Shown here piece after piece: positions 50,029 to 59,061 of a stretch of 64,000 nucleotides of DNA. The stretch lies in assembly GCA_964452355.1 (NCBI GenBank), contig CAYVKV010000003.1, positions 1 through 64,000 on the forward strand, read 5' to 3'. Each line of letters begins with the position of its first letter. Position 1 is the stretch's first letter. The notes below the pieces were generated by a model. That model was not told the DNA's origin. It was given only the letters and a program-made list of their open reading frames with translations, and did not search any database. A program made the translations under genes and the position numbers. Origin of the DNA: UBA1450 sp964452355. Lineage in GTDB: Bacteria > Patescibacteriota > Microgenomatia > UBA1406 > GWC2-37-13.

Positions 50029-52584
50029 ATGACCACCATCCAAATCGCACCAATCTCTGAGGAAATGAAAAAAGCGTATCTTGATTACGCTATGTCAGTT
50101 ATCGTGGCACGGGCACTTCCCGATGTTCGCGACGGATTGAAGCCTGTCCATAGACGTATATTATTTGCAATGTACAAAATGGGTCTCACGGCAGGGGGAC
50201 GGTTTTCAAAATCTGCAAAGGTTGTTGGAGAAGTGTTGGGAAAATACCATCCGCACGGTGATTCACCAGTGTACGATGCATTGGTACGGCTTGCACAAGA
50301 CTTTTCAATGCGGTATCCATTGGTAAATGGTCAGGGAAACTTTGGATCGATTGATGGCGATCCTCCCGCTGCAATGAGATACACCGAGGTCAAGATGACC
50401 AAGATCGCTGAGGAACTTCTGTATGATATTGAAAAAGATACCATTACAACTGTTGATAATTTTGACGGAACTCTTCAAGAACCAATGTATCTTCCGGCAA
50501 AACTGCCAAATATGCTTCTGATGGGTGCTGAAGGAATTGCGGTAGGAATGGCTACGAAAATTCCTCCGCACAATCTTACCGAAGTTGTCGATACGCTCAT
50601 CACCATGATCGACAATGCAAAATTTCCAGAAATTCAATCAGACAAGACTCAAGATGCCACCACAGATCAAAAAGTGATTGATGTTTCTCCAGCAAAAAAA
50701 ACTGTAACAATAAATGATGAACGCCCGGACACCGATCTGGTATTTGGTATTGATCTTGATCAAATTCTTGAGCACATCAAAGGACCGGATTTCCCAACTG
50801 CGGGAAGTATTTATGGGGCGGCAGATATTCGTCAAGCATACCAAACAGGGCGGGGAAAAATATTAATCAGAGCAAAAGTAAAGGATGAGGATTATGGAAA
50901 AGGAAAAACGGCAATTATTGTCAATGAGCTTCCATACCAAGTAAATAAGGCAAACTTAGTAAAGAAAATCGCACATCTGGTCGTGCATAAGAAAATTAAT
51001 GGCATTTCAGATCTTCGAGATGAATCAGACAGAGACGGAATTCGCGTCGTTATCGAACTCAAACGTGATGCCGTTTACAAGAAAGTAATAAATAATCTTT
51101 ACAAACACACAGAGCTTCAGACTACATTTCCGGTAAATATGGTTGCACTTGTTGAGGGAGTTCCCCAAACCCTTTCCCTCAAGTCAATTCTTGAACTCTA
51201 CATTCATCACCGCGTAAATATCATTCGAAAACGTACTGAATATGAACTTGCACAAGCCAAGTATCGCGCACACATCTTGGAAGGATATCTTATCGCACTC
51301 GATAATATTGATGAAGTAATTAAAATAATTCGAAACTCCAAAGACGAACCAATTGCTCGAGAACAATTAATGAAAAATTTTGGCCTTTCTGAAATTCAGT
51401 CGCAAGCAATTCTTGATATGCAACTGAAGCGACTTACCGGACTTGAACGAGCAAAAATTGAGGATGAGCTGGCAAAGTTAAGAAAATTAATTAGCTATTT
51501 GGAAGAGCTTTTGAGAGATGTATTCAAGATATTAAAAGTCATTAAAGATGAACTCCTTGAATTAAAAAAGCAATTTGGTGATGCACGCCGCACAAAAGTA
51601 TTTGTATCAAAACCGGGAGAAATCACTGACGATATGCTTATTGAAAACAAAGAAGTCATTGTCGTTCTGACCAAAGAAGGATATATAAAACAAGTACCCC
51701 GAGAGACATTTAAAGTACAGAAACGAGGAGGCAAGGGAGTTTCAGGAATGACAACGAAAGAAAGTGATGATATTTTCTTCATCACGACCGCAATGGCACA
51801 CGATTACATGCTCTTTTTCAGCAATCAAGGACGAGTATTCAAAACACGCGTCTGGGAAATTCCACTCGGCGCGCGTACATCAAAAGGGAAGGCAATCGTA
51901 AATCTCCTGACCCTTCATCCAAATGAAGTGATCACCTCCGTTCTGTCATTTAATGAAGAACTCTCTCAGAAAAAGGGAACGAACATTTTGATGGTCACAA
52001 AAAACGGATTAATCAAAAAAACAGAATTTAACAAATATGCAAATATTCGAAGTAACGGACTGATCGCAATCAACCTAAACAATGGAGATGAACTTCTTAC
52101 TTCTTCTCTTACCGATGGGCACATGAATGTTATGATTATTAGTCGGGGTGGAAAAGCGATTCTCTTTAAGGAAAAAGAAATTAGAGAAACAGGGAGATCT
52201 TCACGAGGCGTTCGAGGAATCAGTTTGGGAGTAGGAGATACGGTAGTTGCCGCAGATTTCTTCACTGAAGAAGATCTTAAAAAAGCAATAATGGTGATCT
52301 TAGAAAAAGGAATTGGAAAACTCGTCAACTTAAAGAACTTCAATGATCAGCATCGGGGAGGAAAGGGAGTTAAGATCGCACCAGCAGGCGAGAAAACGGG
52401 CAAGGTAGCATTTGCTCAAATTGTTGAACCGGAAGATTCTACTATTATTATTACGAGTCAACAAGGTCAAGTGGTTAAAACCGAGATTAATAAAATTCCA
52501 AAGTATTCTCGAACCGCAAAAGGAGTTATATTAATGCGATTTTCAAAGTCAGGTGATAAAGTTGTAAGTGCGACATTTATCTAA
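50029..52584 (+). CDS. gyrA: DNA gyrase subunit A
   Basis: This 851-residue DNA-cleaving subunit starts IQIAPISEEMKKAYLDYAMS and has DVRDGLKPVHRRILFAM. Catalytic Tyr118 is in AAMRYTE. The coiled-coil gate (about 380-480) is followed by six blades of the DNA-wrapping C-terminal domain. The GyrA-box QKRGGKG is present in the first blade. An insertion around residues 205-235 (KTQDATTDQKVIDVSPAKKT) interrupts the usual tower region. folD starts 5 bases later. Confidence 0.96.
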   Translation: MTTIQIAPISEEMKKAYLDYAMSVIVARALPDVRDGLKPVHRRILFAMYKMGLTAGGRFSKSAKVVGEVLGKYHPHGDSPVYDALVRLAQDFSMRYPLVNGQGNFGSIDGDPPAAMRYTEVKMTKIAEELLYDIEKDTITTVDNFDGTLQEPMYLPAKLPNMLLMGAEGIAVGMATKIPPHNLTEVVDTLITMIDNAKFPEIQSDKTQDATTDQKVIDVSPAKKTVTINDERPDTDLVFGIDLDQILEHIKGPDFPTAGSIYGAADIRQAYQTGRGKILIRAKVKDEDYGKGKTAIIVNELPYQVNKANLVKKIAHLVVHKKINGISDLRDESDRDGIRVVIELKRDAVYKKVINNLYKHTELQTTFPVNMVALVEGVPQTLSLKSILELYIHHRVNIIRKRTEYELAQAKYRAHILEGYLIALDNIDEVIKIIRNSKDEPIAREQLMKNFGLSEIQSQAILDMQLKRLTGLERAKIEDELAKLRKLISYLEELLRDVFKILKVIKDELLELKKQFGDARRTKVFVSKPGEITDDMLIENKEVIVVLTKEGYIKQVPRETFKVQKRGGKGVSGMTTKESDDIFFITTAMAHDYMLFFSNQGRVFKTRVWEIPLGARTSKGKAIVNLLTLHPNEVITSVLSFNEELSQKKGTNILMVTKNGLIKKTEFNKYANIRSNGLIAINLNNGDELLTSSLTDGHMNVMIISRGGKAILFKEKEIRETGRSSRGVRGISLGVGDTVVAADFFTEEDLKKAIMVILEKGIGKLVNLKNFNDQHRGGKGVKIAPAGEKTGKVAFAQIVEPEDSTIIITSQQGQVVKTEINKIPKYSRTAKGVILMRFSKSGDKVVSATFI

Positions 52585-52589
52585 ACTCC

Positions 52590-53465
52590 ATGATCATACC
52601 GTGTGTAGACATCGTTTCGCACCTTGATGGACTGTTGCGTCAGCAAGTCATTCGATTGAAGGAACAAAATATTTCTCCAAAACTGGTGACCATTCTTCTT
52701 GGACAAGCCCCGGAGCAACTTTCATTTGTTAATATCAAACAACGAAAAGCCGAAATGCTCGGCATAGATTTTGAGTTTATAAACCTGAGCAATGTCCCCC
52801 CATTTAAAGAATTTTTGAGTCAGTTGCAGCATATTGTGCAGCAACCCGAAACTACGGGAGTAATCATCCAGCACCCCCTTCCCGAGCACTACGATCTTGA
52901 GAAGATGTACAGCTTCATTCCTTCTTCCAAAGAAATTGAAGGACACATGACCAACTCCTATTTTCAATTTCCATTGAGCCTTTCAGTACTTTCAGGACTA
53001 AAGTATATTTTTTCTAATGAACACACACCGGAAAATGCAGTAGTCAGTTTTCAAAATGATATTCCATTTTTTAAACAAGTACTCCAAGGTAAGATTATCG
53101 TCATTGTGGGAAAAGGACCAACGGGAGGAAAGCCCATCGGAAAAACGTTCACCGAAATGGGTGTCCCATTTATTATGGTAGACTCAAAAACAGTTGATCC
53201 GGATAGTATTTTTAAAAAGGCAGACATTATCATCACCGCAACGGGTAGAGAAGTAATATCCTCCAATAATATTAAATCTGGCGTCATTTTACTCAATGTA
53301 GGGCTTCGGAAAGAAAATGGCATGCTCAAAGGTGATCTGAATGAAAAAAGTGTCGATGGTACCGCCGCTTGGTACAATGTTACGCCTCGAGGATTTGGAC
53401 CATTGGATGTATCGTATTTATACAAAAATCTTCTTCAATCCGCCAGTCTCAATCTTTCACACTAA
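52590..53465 (+). CDS. folD: FolD-like methylenetetrahydrofolate dehydrogenase/cyclohydrolase
   Basis: This 291-residue bifunctional C1-tetrahydrofolate enzyme has LSFVNIKQRKAEMLGI (family Y.R.K..A; Phe replaces the Tyr, the Lys candidate is kept). GVIIQHPLPEHYDLEKM matches the QLPLP segment, with His in it. GKIIVIVGKGPTGGKPIGKT resembles the NADP-binding GRS..VG.P loop. TPRGFGPLDVSYLYKN resembles PGGVGP. Several active-site positions are altered, so activity may be shifted or partial. miaA starts 3 bases later. Confidence 0.82.
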   Translation: MIIPCVDIVSHLDGLLRQQVIRLKEQNISPKLVTILLGQAPEQLSFVNIKQRKAEMLGIDFEFINLSNVPPFKEFLSQLQHIVQQPETTGVIIQHPLPEHYDLEKMYSFIPSSKEIEGHMTNSYFQFPLSLSVLSGLKYIFSNEHTPENAVVSFQNDIPFFKQVLQGKIIVIVGKGPTGGKPIGKTFTEMGVPFIMVDSKTVDPDSIFKKADIIITATGREVISSNNIKSGVILLNVGLRKENGMLKGDLNEKSVDGTAAWYNVTPRGFGPLDVSYLYKNLLQSASLNLSH

Positions 53466-53468
53466 GAT

Positions 53469-54395
53469 ATGAAAACAATCTACGTAGTCACCGGTCAAAC
53501 CGCATCAGGCAAAACTTCATATGCGATAAATCTTGCAAAAGAACTGAATGGAGAACTGATTAATGCAGACTCGAGACAAATATATAAACATATGGATATC
53601 GTCACCGGGAAAGATCTTCATTTGACTCAAGGAGCATTTCAATTGGTTAATTTAATTAATGGTTTTGACATTGGGTATTATATGATTCCAATGGTACATT
53701 CAAAAATTTGGTTGTATGACATCGGAGAGCCGAACATTCATTTTTCAGCTTTTGATTATAAAATCTGTGCGCTGAATTGCATCGAAAAAATATTCAACAA
53801 TCAGAAAGTGCCTATTATTGTTGGCGGAAGCTACCTATATATCAAGAATTTACTCTTTAACACCATTGATATCCATGTTCCTCCCGATGTAGGATTGAGA
53901 GCTGAACTTTCTGAACTATCGGTTGACGATCTTCAAACAAAACTTAATAAAATTAACTCTGCGATTTTGAACACTATGAATGAAAGCGATCGAAAGAATC
54001 CCCATCGATTGATCAGAAAAATTGAGATCTTATCAAATGCAAAATCTCAAAATAATGATACTTCATCCATTCCTATTGCTGAGAAATATAATATTAAACT
54101 GATTGGATTTCGACATAAGGACCCTATTGCCCTTGAAAAGCTCATTGAAAAAAGAATAAACGAGAGAATTGAAAATGGTGCATTTGACGAAGTGAAAAAA
54201 CTTCAACAAATGAACTTTACCGATGAAACCCCCGGATTAAATGCAATCGGATATAAGCAAATCATCTCATATTTAAATGAAAATATTTCTTATGATGAGT
54301 TGATATCGGAATGGAAGACGAAGGAAGTACAATATGCAAAACGTCAATATAGCTTCATGAAACAAAATGAGAATATTAATTGGATAAACAAATGA
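53469..54395 (+). CDS. miaA: tRNA dimethylallyltransferase
   Basis: This enzyme adds the i6A37 modification to tRNAs reading U-starting codons. In 308 residues it has P-loop VVTGQTASGKTSYAINLA, the family INADSRQIYKHMDIVTGKD, VPIIVGGSYLYIKNLLF (GGTGLY variant), and KNPHRLIRKIEILSN. The C-terminal region has ETPGLNAIGYKQIISYLNEN and YAKRQYSFMK. The usual STDKP motif region is modified, but the fold is clear. Confidence 0.93.
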   Translation: MKTIYVVTGQTASGKTSYAINLAKELNGELINADSRQIYKHMDIVTGKDLHLTQGAFQLVNLINGFDIGYYMIPMVHSKIWLYDIGEPNIHFSAFDYKICALNCIEKIFNNQKVPIIVGGSYLYIKNLLFNTIDIHVPPDVGLRAELSELSVDDLQTKLNKINSAILNTMNESDRKNPHRLIRKIEILSNAKSQNNDTSSIPIAEKYNIKLIGFRHKDPIALEKLIEKRINERIENGAFDEVKKLQQMNFTDETPGLNAIGYKQIISYLNENISYDELISEWKTKEVQYAKRQYSFMKQNENINWINK

Positions 54396-54439
54396 TAATC
54401 AGTTGATATAACTATGTTTTCGTGAAATAATCATTGTAT

Positions 54440-54688
54440 ATGGCTCTTTCATTTATCACCAAGGTAGATAAACAACCTGAAAAAAACCACACACCGATTG
54501 ACACTAAAAAGCTATCTGAACCTACAAAAGTTGTAAATACCCATACTGCGGTGAGCAATAAAAAGGGTCTCTCAAAAATCCATATACCATTTGAATTTGA
54601 TAAATATATCCTCATAATCATCGTCTCCGTATTGTTTTTCATATCTGGATTCGGGTTTTGGATATATGTGAATTATTTTATGTCCTAA
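54440..54688 (+). CDS. Small single-pass membrane protein
   Basis: This 82-residue protein has a polar, Lys/Thr-rich N-terminal 50 residues, then a single membrane helix (YILIIIVSVLFFISGFGFWI) near the C-terminus. No family is recognised. It ends 10 bases before the first Thr/Pro-rich surface protein and may belong to that cassette. Confidence 0.5.
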   Translation: MALSFITKVDKQPEKNHTPIDTKKLSEPTKVVNTHTAVSNKKGLSKIHIPFEFDKYILIIIVSVLFFISGFGFWIYVNYFMS

Positions 54689-54698
54689 ATAGAAACAC

Positions 54699-56012
54699 AT
54701 GGCTCTCGTAAAACAAATCCCAAAAAAAAATATCTTTCTCCTGATCTCGACTTCCCTCTTTATTTTAGGGGTAATCTTTTTTTCATTAGCAATCCAAAGA
54801 TACCAGGTACTTACCTCCTCACGAGCCGAAGATTTCGACCATTACTGTAGGATTGATCCAAATGATTGTAAAGCAGGAAATGAATGTTCAAAGGATGGGA
54901 GAACCTGTGAAATTAAAACATCAACCTGTGCAAATGGGGTGTATAAAGTAAATAAATTTATTTGCGGACCAGGAACGGTCGCGCAGAATCAATACATTTG
55001 GAAAGCTCTTGATCAAAATAGTACCGCCTCTTCGTATTGTTCTGGTACTTTTACCTGTGGACAAGCAACAGCTACCCCAACACCCGGCCAAGCAGGGACA
55101 GGCACATGGAACCAATGTGATGCAAGTGGATCAAATAAACCATGCGGGAGCTGTAGTGTTACAGATATTACAGTCGGTGCCGGTGGTGCTGCTTCAACGA
55201 CCTTTGGCTGCCAGCTCCTTTGTAATCCTGGTAATTGTCCTTCTGGAACATACCAAATTAATGACACTTCATGGTTTTGGTGCTCTAATAAAGATGGTGC
55301 CTCATGCACCCAAGGGAATAGTGACTTGATCGCAAATGTTCATAATACATCAAGTGTCGGTTCTTTGACTATTAGCGATGCCAGTCCCAATGCTACAAAC
55401 AATGGCTTCAGTTGGAGCTTTACTATTCCTAATTGGACAGGCTGTGGACGAGTTCAGACTGACGTTCAAATCAACGCACAAGGCGTGAGCGTAGCTGGTT
55501 TAACGAAGAGCTTTGGGTCTGACTGTGCAACAGCACCAACAAACACACCTCCTCCGGGAACTACGAATACTCCCACAACTCCTCCAAATAATACTAACAC
55601 GCCGACAACTCCTCCGGGAACTACGAATACTCCCACAACTCCTCCAAATAATACTAACACGCCGACAACTCCTCCTACAAATACCCCAACTCATACACCG
55701 ACAGCAGTCCCACCTACAAGTACGCCAACCAAGACTCCAACAAATACTCCCACAAGTACCCCAACAAAGACCGCGACTCCGGTACCAACAAATACTCCCG
55801 TTCCAACGAACACTCCGGTACCTACAGCAACTCCGGTACCAACAAACACACCGATTCCTCCGACACCAACGACGGTGGTGATCGCACAAGCACCAACTGC
55901 GACTCCAACACCAGTGAAGCAACTTACGGTTGACAATCAAAAACCGGGAATCACTCCATGGGCACTGATATTGGTACCCATTGGATTGCTGCTCCTTGGA
56001 CTATTGCTATAA
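54699..56012 (+). CDS. Thr/Pro-rich surface protein with N- and C-terminal membrane segments (paralog 1)
   Basis: This 437-residue protein has an N-terminal hydrophobic segment (FLLISTSLFILGVIFFSLAI) followed by QRYQVLTSSRAE. A Cys-rich globular domain occupies about 45-265. A long Thr/Pro linker (NTPTTPPGTTNTPTTPPNNT and similar) leads to the C-terminal unit QLTVDNQKPGITPWALILVP plus a Leu-rich helix that ends the protein with no basic tail. The linker is the kind of stalk that carries O-glycans. The next gene shares both ends but not the central domain. A 60-bp tandem repeat lies in the linker. Confidence 0.75.
   Translation: MALVKQIPKKNIFLLISTSLFILGVIFFSLAIQRYQVLTSSRAEDFDHYCRIDPNDCKAGNECSKDGRTCEIKTSTCANGVYKVNKFICGPGTVAQNQYIWKALDQNSTASSYCSGTFTCGQATATPTPGQAGTGTWNQCDASGSNKPCGSCSVTDITVGAGGAASTTFGCQLLCNPGNCPSGTYQINDTSWFWCSNKDGASCTQGNSDLIANVHNTSSVGSLTISDASPNATNNGFSWSFTIPNWTGCGRVQTDVQINAQGVSVAGLTKSFGSDCATAPTNTPPPGTTNTPTTPPNNTNTPTTPPGTTNTPTTPPNNTNTPTTPPTNTPTHTPTAVPPTSTPTKTPTNTPTSTPTKTATPVPTNTPVPTNTPVPTATPVPTNTPIPPTPTTVVIAQAPTATPTPVKQLTVDNQKPGITPWALILVPIGLLLLGLLL
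55561..55680 (+). repeat. Two 60-bp tandem repeats in the Thr/Pro linker
   Basis: 55561-55620 and 55621-55680 are identical for at least the first 54 bases. Each codes for 20 residues of Thr/Pro/Asn-rich stalk. The near identity shows very recent duplication. Confidence 0.9.
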
Positions 56013-56021
56013 TCTAAATAT

Positions 56022-57152
56022 ATGTCGAGAAAAAGCGTAATGGTCTTGTTCTCGATACTGCTGATTAGTATTGCAGTGGTCTTGATTTCATTTAGCATCC
56101 AAAAATATAGAGTTCTTACCAAGTCTCGGGCCGAAGGACAAAAAACCACTGAAATGGCTTGTAATACCACTGTCCAACTACTCTCGGATAAATGTTCATC
56201 GGGAGTTCTCAATCGAGATGTTTGCGAATTCAAAAATAACAACACAGATACTGCACAAGGATGGACAAAATATAAAACACAGGGAGATCCAAAATATGAA
56301 AATGTGGACTACTCAAGTATGGGTGCTGGAACTATCAAAATGACTCCCAATGGAAGCTCGACGTACTCTGCAGGAGCATATACCCAGGCTTCTGTGACAC
56401 CAGAAAAAGTGTACTGTGCAAGCTGGCGATGGGGTGCACCTGGAGGACCAGGCGACCATGGTCGTACTCTCGGGATAGATCCTTATGGTGGCACAGATCC
56501 AAACTCTCCAAATGTCATCTGGGGAAACACTCATAGGGGGGCTGGTAGACACCTTGATTATGTCCCTCCTGATGTAAATGTGGATATTAAAACAATCGCC
56601 AAAAGCACATCGATTACGGTATTTTATAAAGTGGATTACACAGGTAACTCGAATGATAGCTTGATTTATATCGATGGTATCAACCTCTATGATGAAGGAG
56701 TACCGCATTCAGCAATAGCTACGTTGACGCCAACGCCAACTCAGGATATCGGAAATCCAACACCTACTCTCACTCCTACAACGACGCCATCAACAACTCT
56801 CACTGCTACTCCTACTACATCTCCCACTGGTACTCCAATACCAACTCCTACTCTCACCAAAACTTCGACACCTTCACCAACTCATACGCTTACCCCAACT
56901 TTGACACCAACCCTAACTCCAATACCAACTGCCATTCCAACACAAACTTCTACACCCACACCGACAGCGACTCCAATCCCAACCAATACGCCTGTTCCAA
57001 CAAGTACATTAACCCCAACCAATACGCCTGTTCCAATAAATACTCCAACACCAATTACTCAACTTACGGTTGACAATCAAAAACCGGGAATCACTCCATG
57101 GACTCTGATATTGGTACCCATTGGATTGTTACTGCTTGGATTGCTACTATAA
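56022..57152 (+). CDS. Thr/Pro-rich surface protein with N- and C-terminal membrane segments (paralog 2)
   Basis: This 376-residue protein has an N-terminal membrane segment (VMVLFSILLISIAVVLISFS) and the shared IQKYRVLTKSRAEG. Its central beta-rich domain has ASVTPEKVYCASWRWGAPGG and SITVFYKVDYTGNSNDSLIY, like a carbohydrate-binding-module or jelly-roll fold; this is an inference. A Thr/Pro stalk and the same C-terminal unit (QLTVDNQKPGITPW plus a Leu-rich helix) follow. It begins 9 bases after paralog 1. The last 93 bases differ from paralog 1 at about nine sites, nearly all silent. Confidence 0.75.
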   Translation: MSRKSVMVLFSILLISIAVVLISFSIQKYRVLTKSRAEGQKTTEMACNTTVQLLSDKCSSGVLNRDVCEFKNNNTDTAQGWTKYKTQGDPKYENVDYSSMGAGTIKMTPNGSSTYSAGAYTQASVTPEKVYCASWRWGAPGGPGDHGRTLGIDPYGGTDPNSPNVIWGNTHRGAGRHLDYVPPDVNVDIKTIAKSTSITVFYKVDYTGNSNDSLIYIDGINLYDEGVPHSAIATLTPTPTQDIGNPTPTLTPTTTPSTTLTATPTTSPTGTPIPTPTLTKTSTPSPTHTLTPTLTPTLTPIPTAIPTQTSTPTPTATPIPTNTPVPTSTLTPTNTPVPINTPTPITQLTVDNQKPGITPWTLILVPIGLLLLGLLL

Positions 57153-57191
57153 GTAGTATCAATAAACAAAGCGAAAAAAATAAAATTTATT

Positions 57192-57238
57192 CAAAAGTGG
57201 ATGTTTGAGTGTTCTCGATATGTTTGAGTTCACTTTTG
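57192..57238. terminator. Inverted repeat between convergent surface-protein and lepA genes
   Basis: CAAAAGTG (57192-57199) and CACTTTTG (57231-57238) flank two copies of TGTTTGAGT. It lies in a 115-base AT-rich convergent gap. No clean U-tract is seen, so a terminator role is tentative. Confidence 0.35.
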
Positions 57239-57267
57239 GATTAATTTTCGTTTTTGAGCGTAGAATC

Positions 57268-58995
57268 TTATTTGTTGAACAACTTCGTGAAGACTTCTTT
57301 CGGCACTTCCACTTTCCCGATCATTTTCATTTTCTTTTTTCCTTCTTTTTGTTTTTCAAGAACCTTCTTTTTACGACTCACATCACCACCTCCAACGGTC
57401 TTACCACCTTTGGTCAAAACATCTTTTCGAAAGGGTGATAACCTCTCTGATGCAATGATCTTTCCCTTGTATTGCGCTTGAATTTTTACTTCAAACTGCT
57501 GACGAGGAATCAAATCTTTCATGCTTTTTGTCAAATGTGCTGCAATTTTTTGTGCGTGCTCATGCACAACAATTTGAGAAAATTCTTCAATTTCATCTCC
57601 GTTTAAAAGAAGTAACAGGCGTGAGGCATCGACTATTTCATATCGAAGCATCTCCCAGTCAAATGAGGCATATCCGGAAGTCACGGATTTTAACTGATCA
57701 AAAAAGTCTGAGATCATTTCGGCAAGGGGCATTTCATATTCGATGGAAACTTGATTTTTATTGTCCATATGTTTAAATGTTGCACGATGATCTTCACACA
57801 GCTGCATAACTCCTCCAAGATATTCTTGTGGCGTTATTATAAGAACTTTGACAATAGGTTCTTTGATCTGGTCCCCTTCTATTTGATAATCAACTTGTGG
57901 AGGAGTCAAGACGAGACTTAAGTCATACTCGCGTTCGAGTCGTTCACGGATAACATCAGCGTGGAGCAGTCCTAAAAACCCAACACGATACCCTGCACCA
58001 AGCGCCTGACTGTACATTGGTTTAAACTCAAGGGCCGAATCGGTCAGATAGATTTTTTCAAGTGCTTTCATAAGTCGCTCGTAATCTGCTGCATCGGTGG
58101 GAAACAGTGATGCAAATACCACCGGATTAACTTTTTTATACCCCGGTACGCCAACACTTTTCCCTTGATCAATTACCGAATCACCGACTCGAACATCCCG
58201 GATATCTTTGAGATTGGTGACAATGTATCCGATCTCACCTGCTGAAATTGAGGTTTGCGCGACAAGGTCGGGAGTAAAGATGCCCACTTCTGTTGATTCA
58301 AAAATGCGATTTCCAATGGCAAGCTTCATTTTCATCCCTCGGCGTGCGTGTCCTTCAAAAATACGAACAAATGCAATCACTCCTTTGTGAGTATCAAAAT
58401 ATGAATCAAAAATGAGCGCTTTTAAAAGATCATCAGATTCAACAAAATCCGGAAGTGCTGGTGGAGGAGGAATTTTTTCAATAATAGCCGAAAGTACTTT
58501 TTCAACATTTTGTCCGGTTTTTGCAGAAATTTGAATAACTTCTTCTGGGTAAACTCCAAGAAAATCCGAGAGTGCATTGATCGTTTTTTCAACTTCCGCG
58601 TTTGGCATATCAATTTTATTGACTACCGGAATGATCACCAAATTTTTATCAAGTGCTTTGTAGATATTTGAGATTGTCTGAGCTTGAATTCCTTGTGTTG
58701 CGTCAACGAGAAGTACCGCACCTTCGACACATGCAAGCGTTCGATCAACTTCATAGGAAAAATCCACATGCCCCGGAGTATCGATCAAGTTTAATATATA
58801 TTCTCCATAGTTCATACGTACAGGAGCTAGTTTGATTGTTATGCCACGCTCACGAGAGATTGGATTCCGATCCAACATCTGTTCATCATGTTTATTTTTA
58901 TCGATCGTTCCCGTCATCTCCAAAAGACGATCTGCAAGAGTTGACTTGCCGTGGTCTACATGAGCGATAATAGCAAAGTTTCGAATTTGTTTCAT
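57268..58995 (-). CDS. lepA: Elongation factor 4 (back-translocase)
   Basis: This ribosome-binding GTPase has 575 residues. It starts KQIRNFAIIAHVDHGKSTLA (G1) and continues with DRNPISRERGITIK (switch I), DTPGHVDFSYEV (G3), and VNKID (G4). The LepA-specific C-terminal domain runs from SGYASFDWEMLRYEIVDASR to RQQFEVKIQAQYKGKIIASE. ATG 58995 gives the standard LepA start; the frame extends 11 codons upstream without support. It is convergent with the surface-protein cassette. Confidence 0.96.
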   Translation of the reverse strand: MKQIRNFAIIAHVDHGKSTLADRLLEMTGTIDKNKHDEQMLDRNPISRERGITIKLAPVRMNYGEYILNLIDTPGHVDFSYEVDRTLACVEGAVLLVDATQGIQAQTISNIYKALDKNLVIIPVVNKIDMPNAEVEKTINALSDFLGVYPEEVIQISAKTGQNVEKVLSAIIEKIPPPPALPDFVESDDLLKALIFDSYFDTHKGVIAFVRIFEGHARRGMKMKLAIGNRIFESTEVGIFTPDLVAQTSISAGEIGYIVTNLKDIRDVRVGDSVIDQGKSVGVPGYKKVNPVVFASLFPTDAADYERLMKALEKIYLTDSALEFKPMYSQALGAGYRVGFLGLLHADVIRERLEREYDLSLVLTPPQVDYQIEGDQIKEPIVKVLIITPQEYLGGVMQLCEDHRATFKHMDNKNQVSIEYEMPLAEMISDFFDQLKSVTSGYASFDWEMLRYEIVDASRLLLLLNGDEIEEFSQIVVHEHAQKIAAHLTKSMKDLIPRQQFEVKIQAQYKGKIIASERLSPFRKDVLTKGGKTVGGGDVSRKKKVLEKQKEGKKKMKMIGKVEVPKEVFTKLFNK

Positions 58996-59049
58996 AGTAC
59001 ATTCTTTCACAATGATGTATTGTACCAAAATACTGATTTATAAATGTGG

Positions 59050-59055
59050 TATAAT
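59050..59055 (+). promoter_or_regulatory. -10 box with leaderless spacing
   Basis: A perfect TATAAT ends 6 bases before the ATG at 59062 of the methyltransferase gene. No good -35 box is seen at 59027-59032. Confidence 0.45.
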
Positions 59056-59061
59056 ATTACT

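Noticed and set aside
47116..52584. Topoisomerase IV (parE/parC) instead of gyrase
   Set aside because: The A subunit carries a GyrA-box (QKRGGKG) and a full wrapping domain, so gyrase is the better call.
55500..55940. Long minus-strand frames rich in Cys/Trp/Arg or Val/Gly
   Set aside because: They are mirror images of the Thr/Pro codon repeats on the plus strand.
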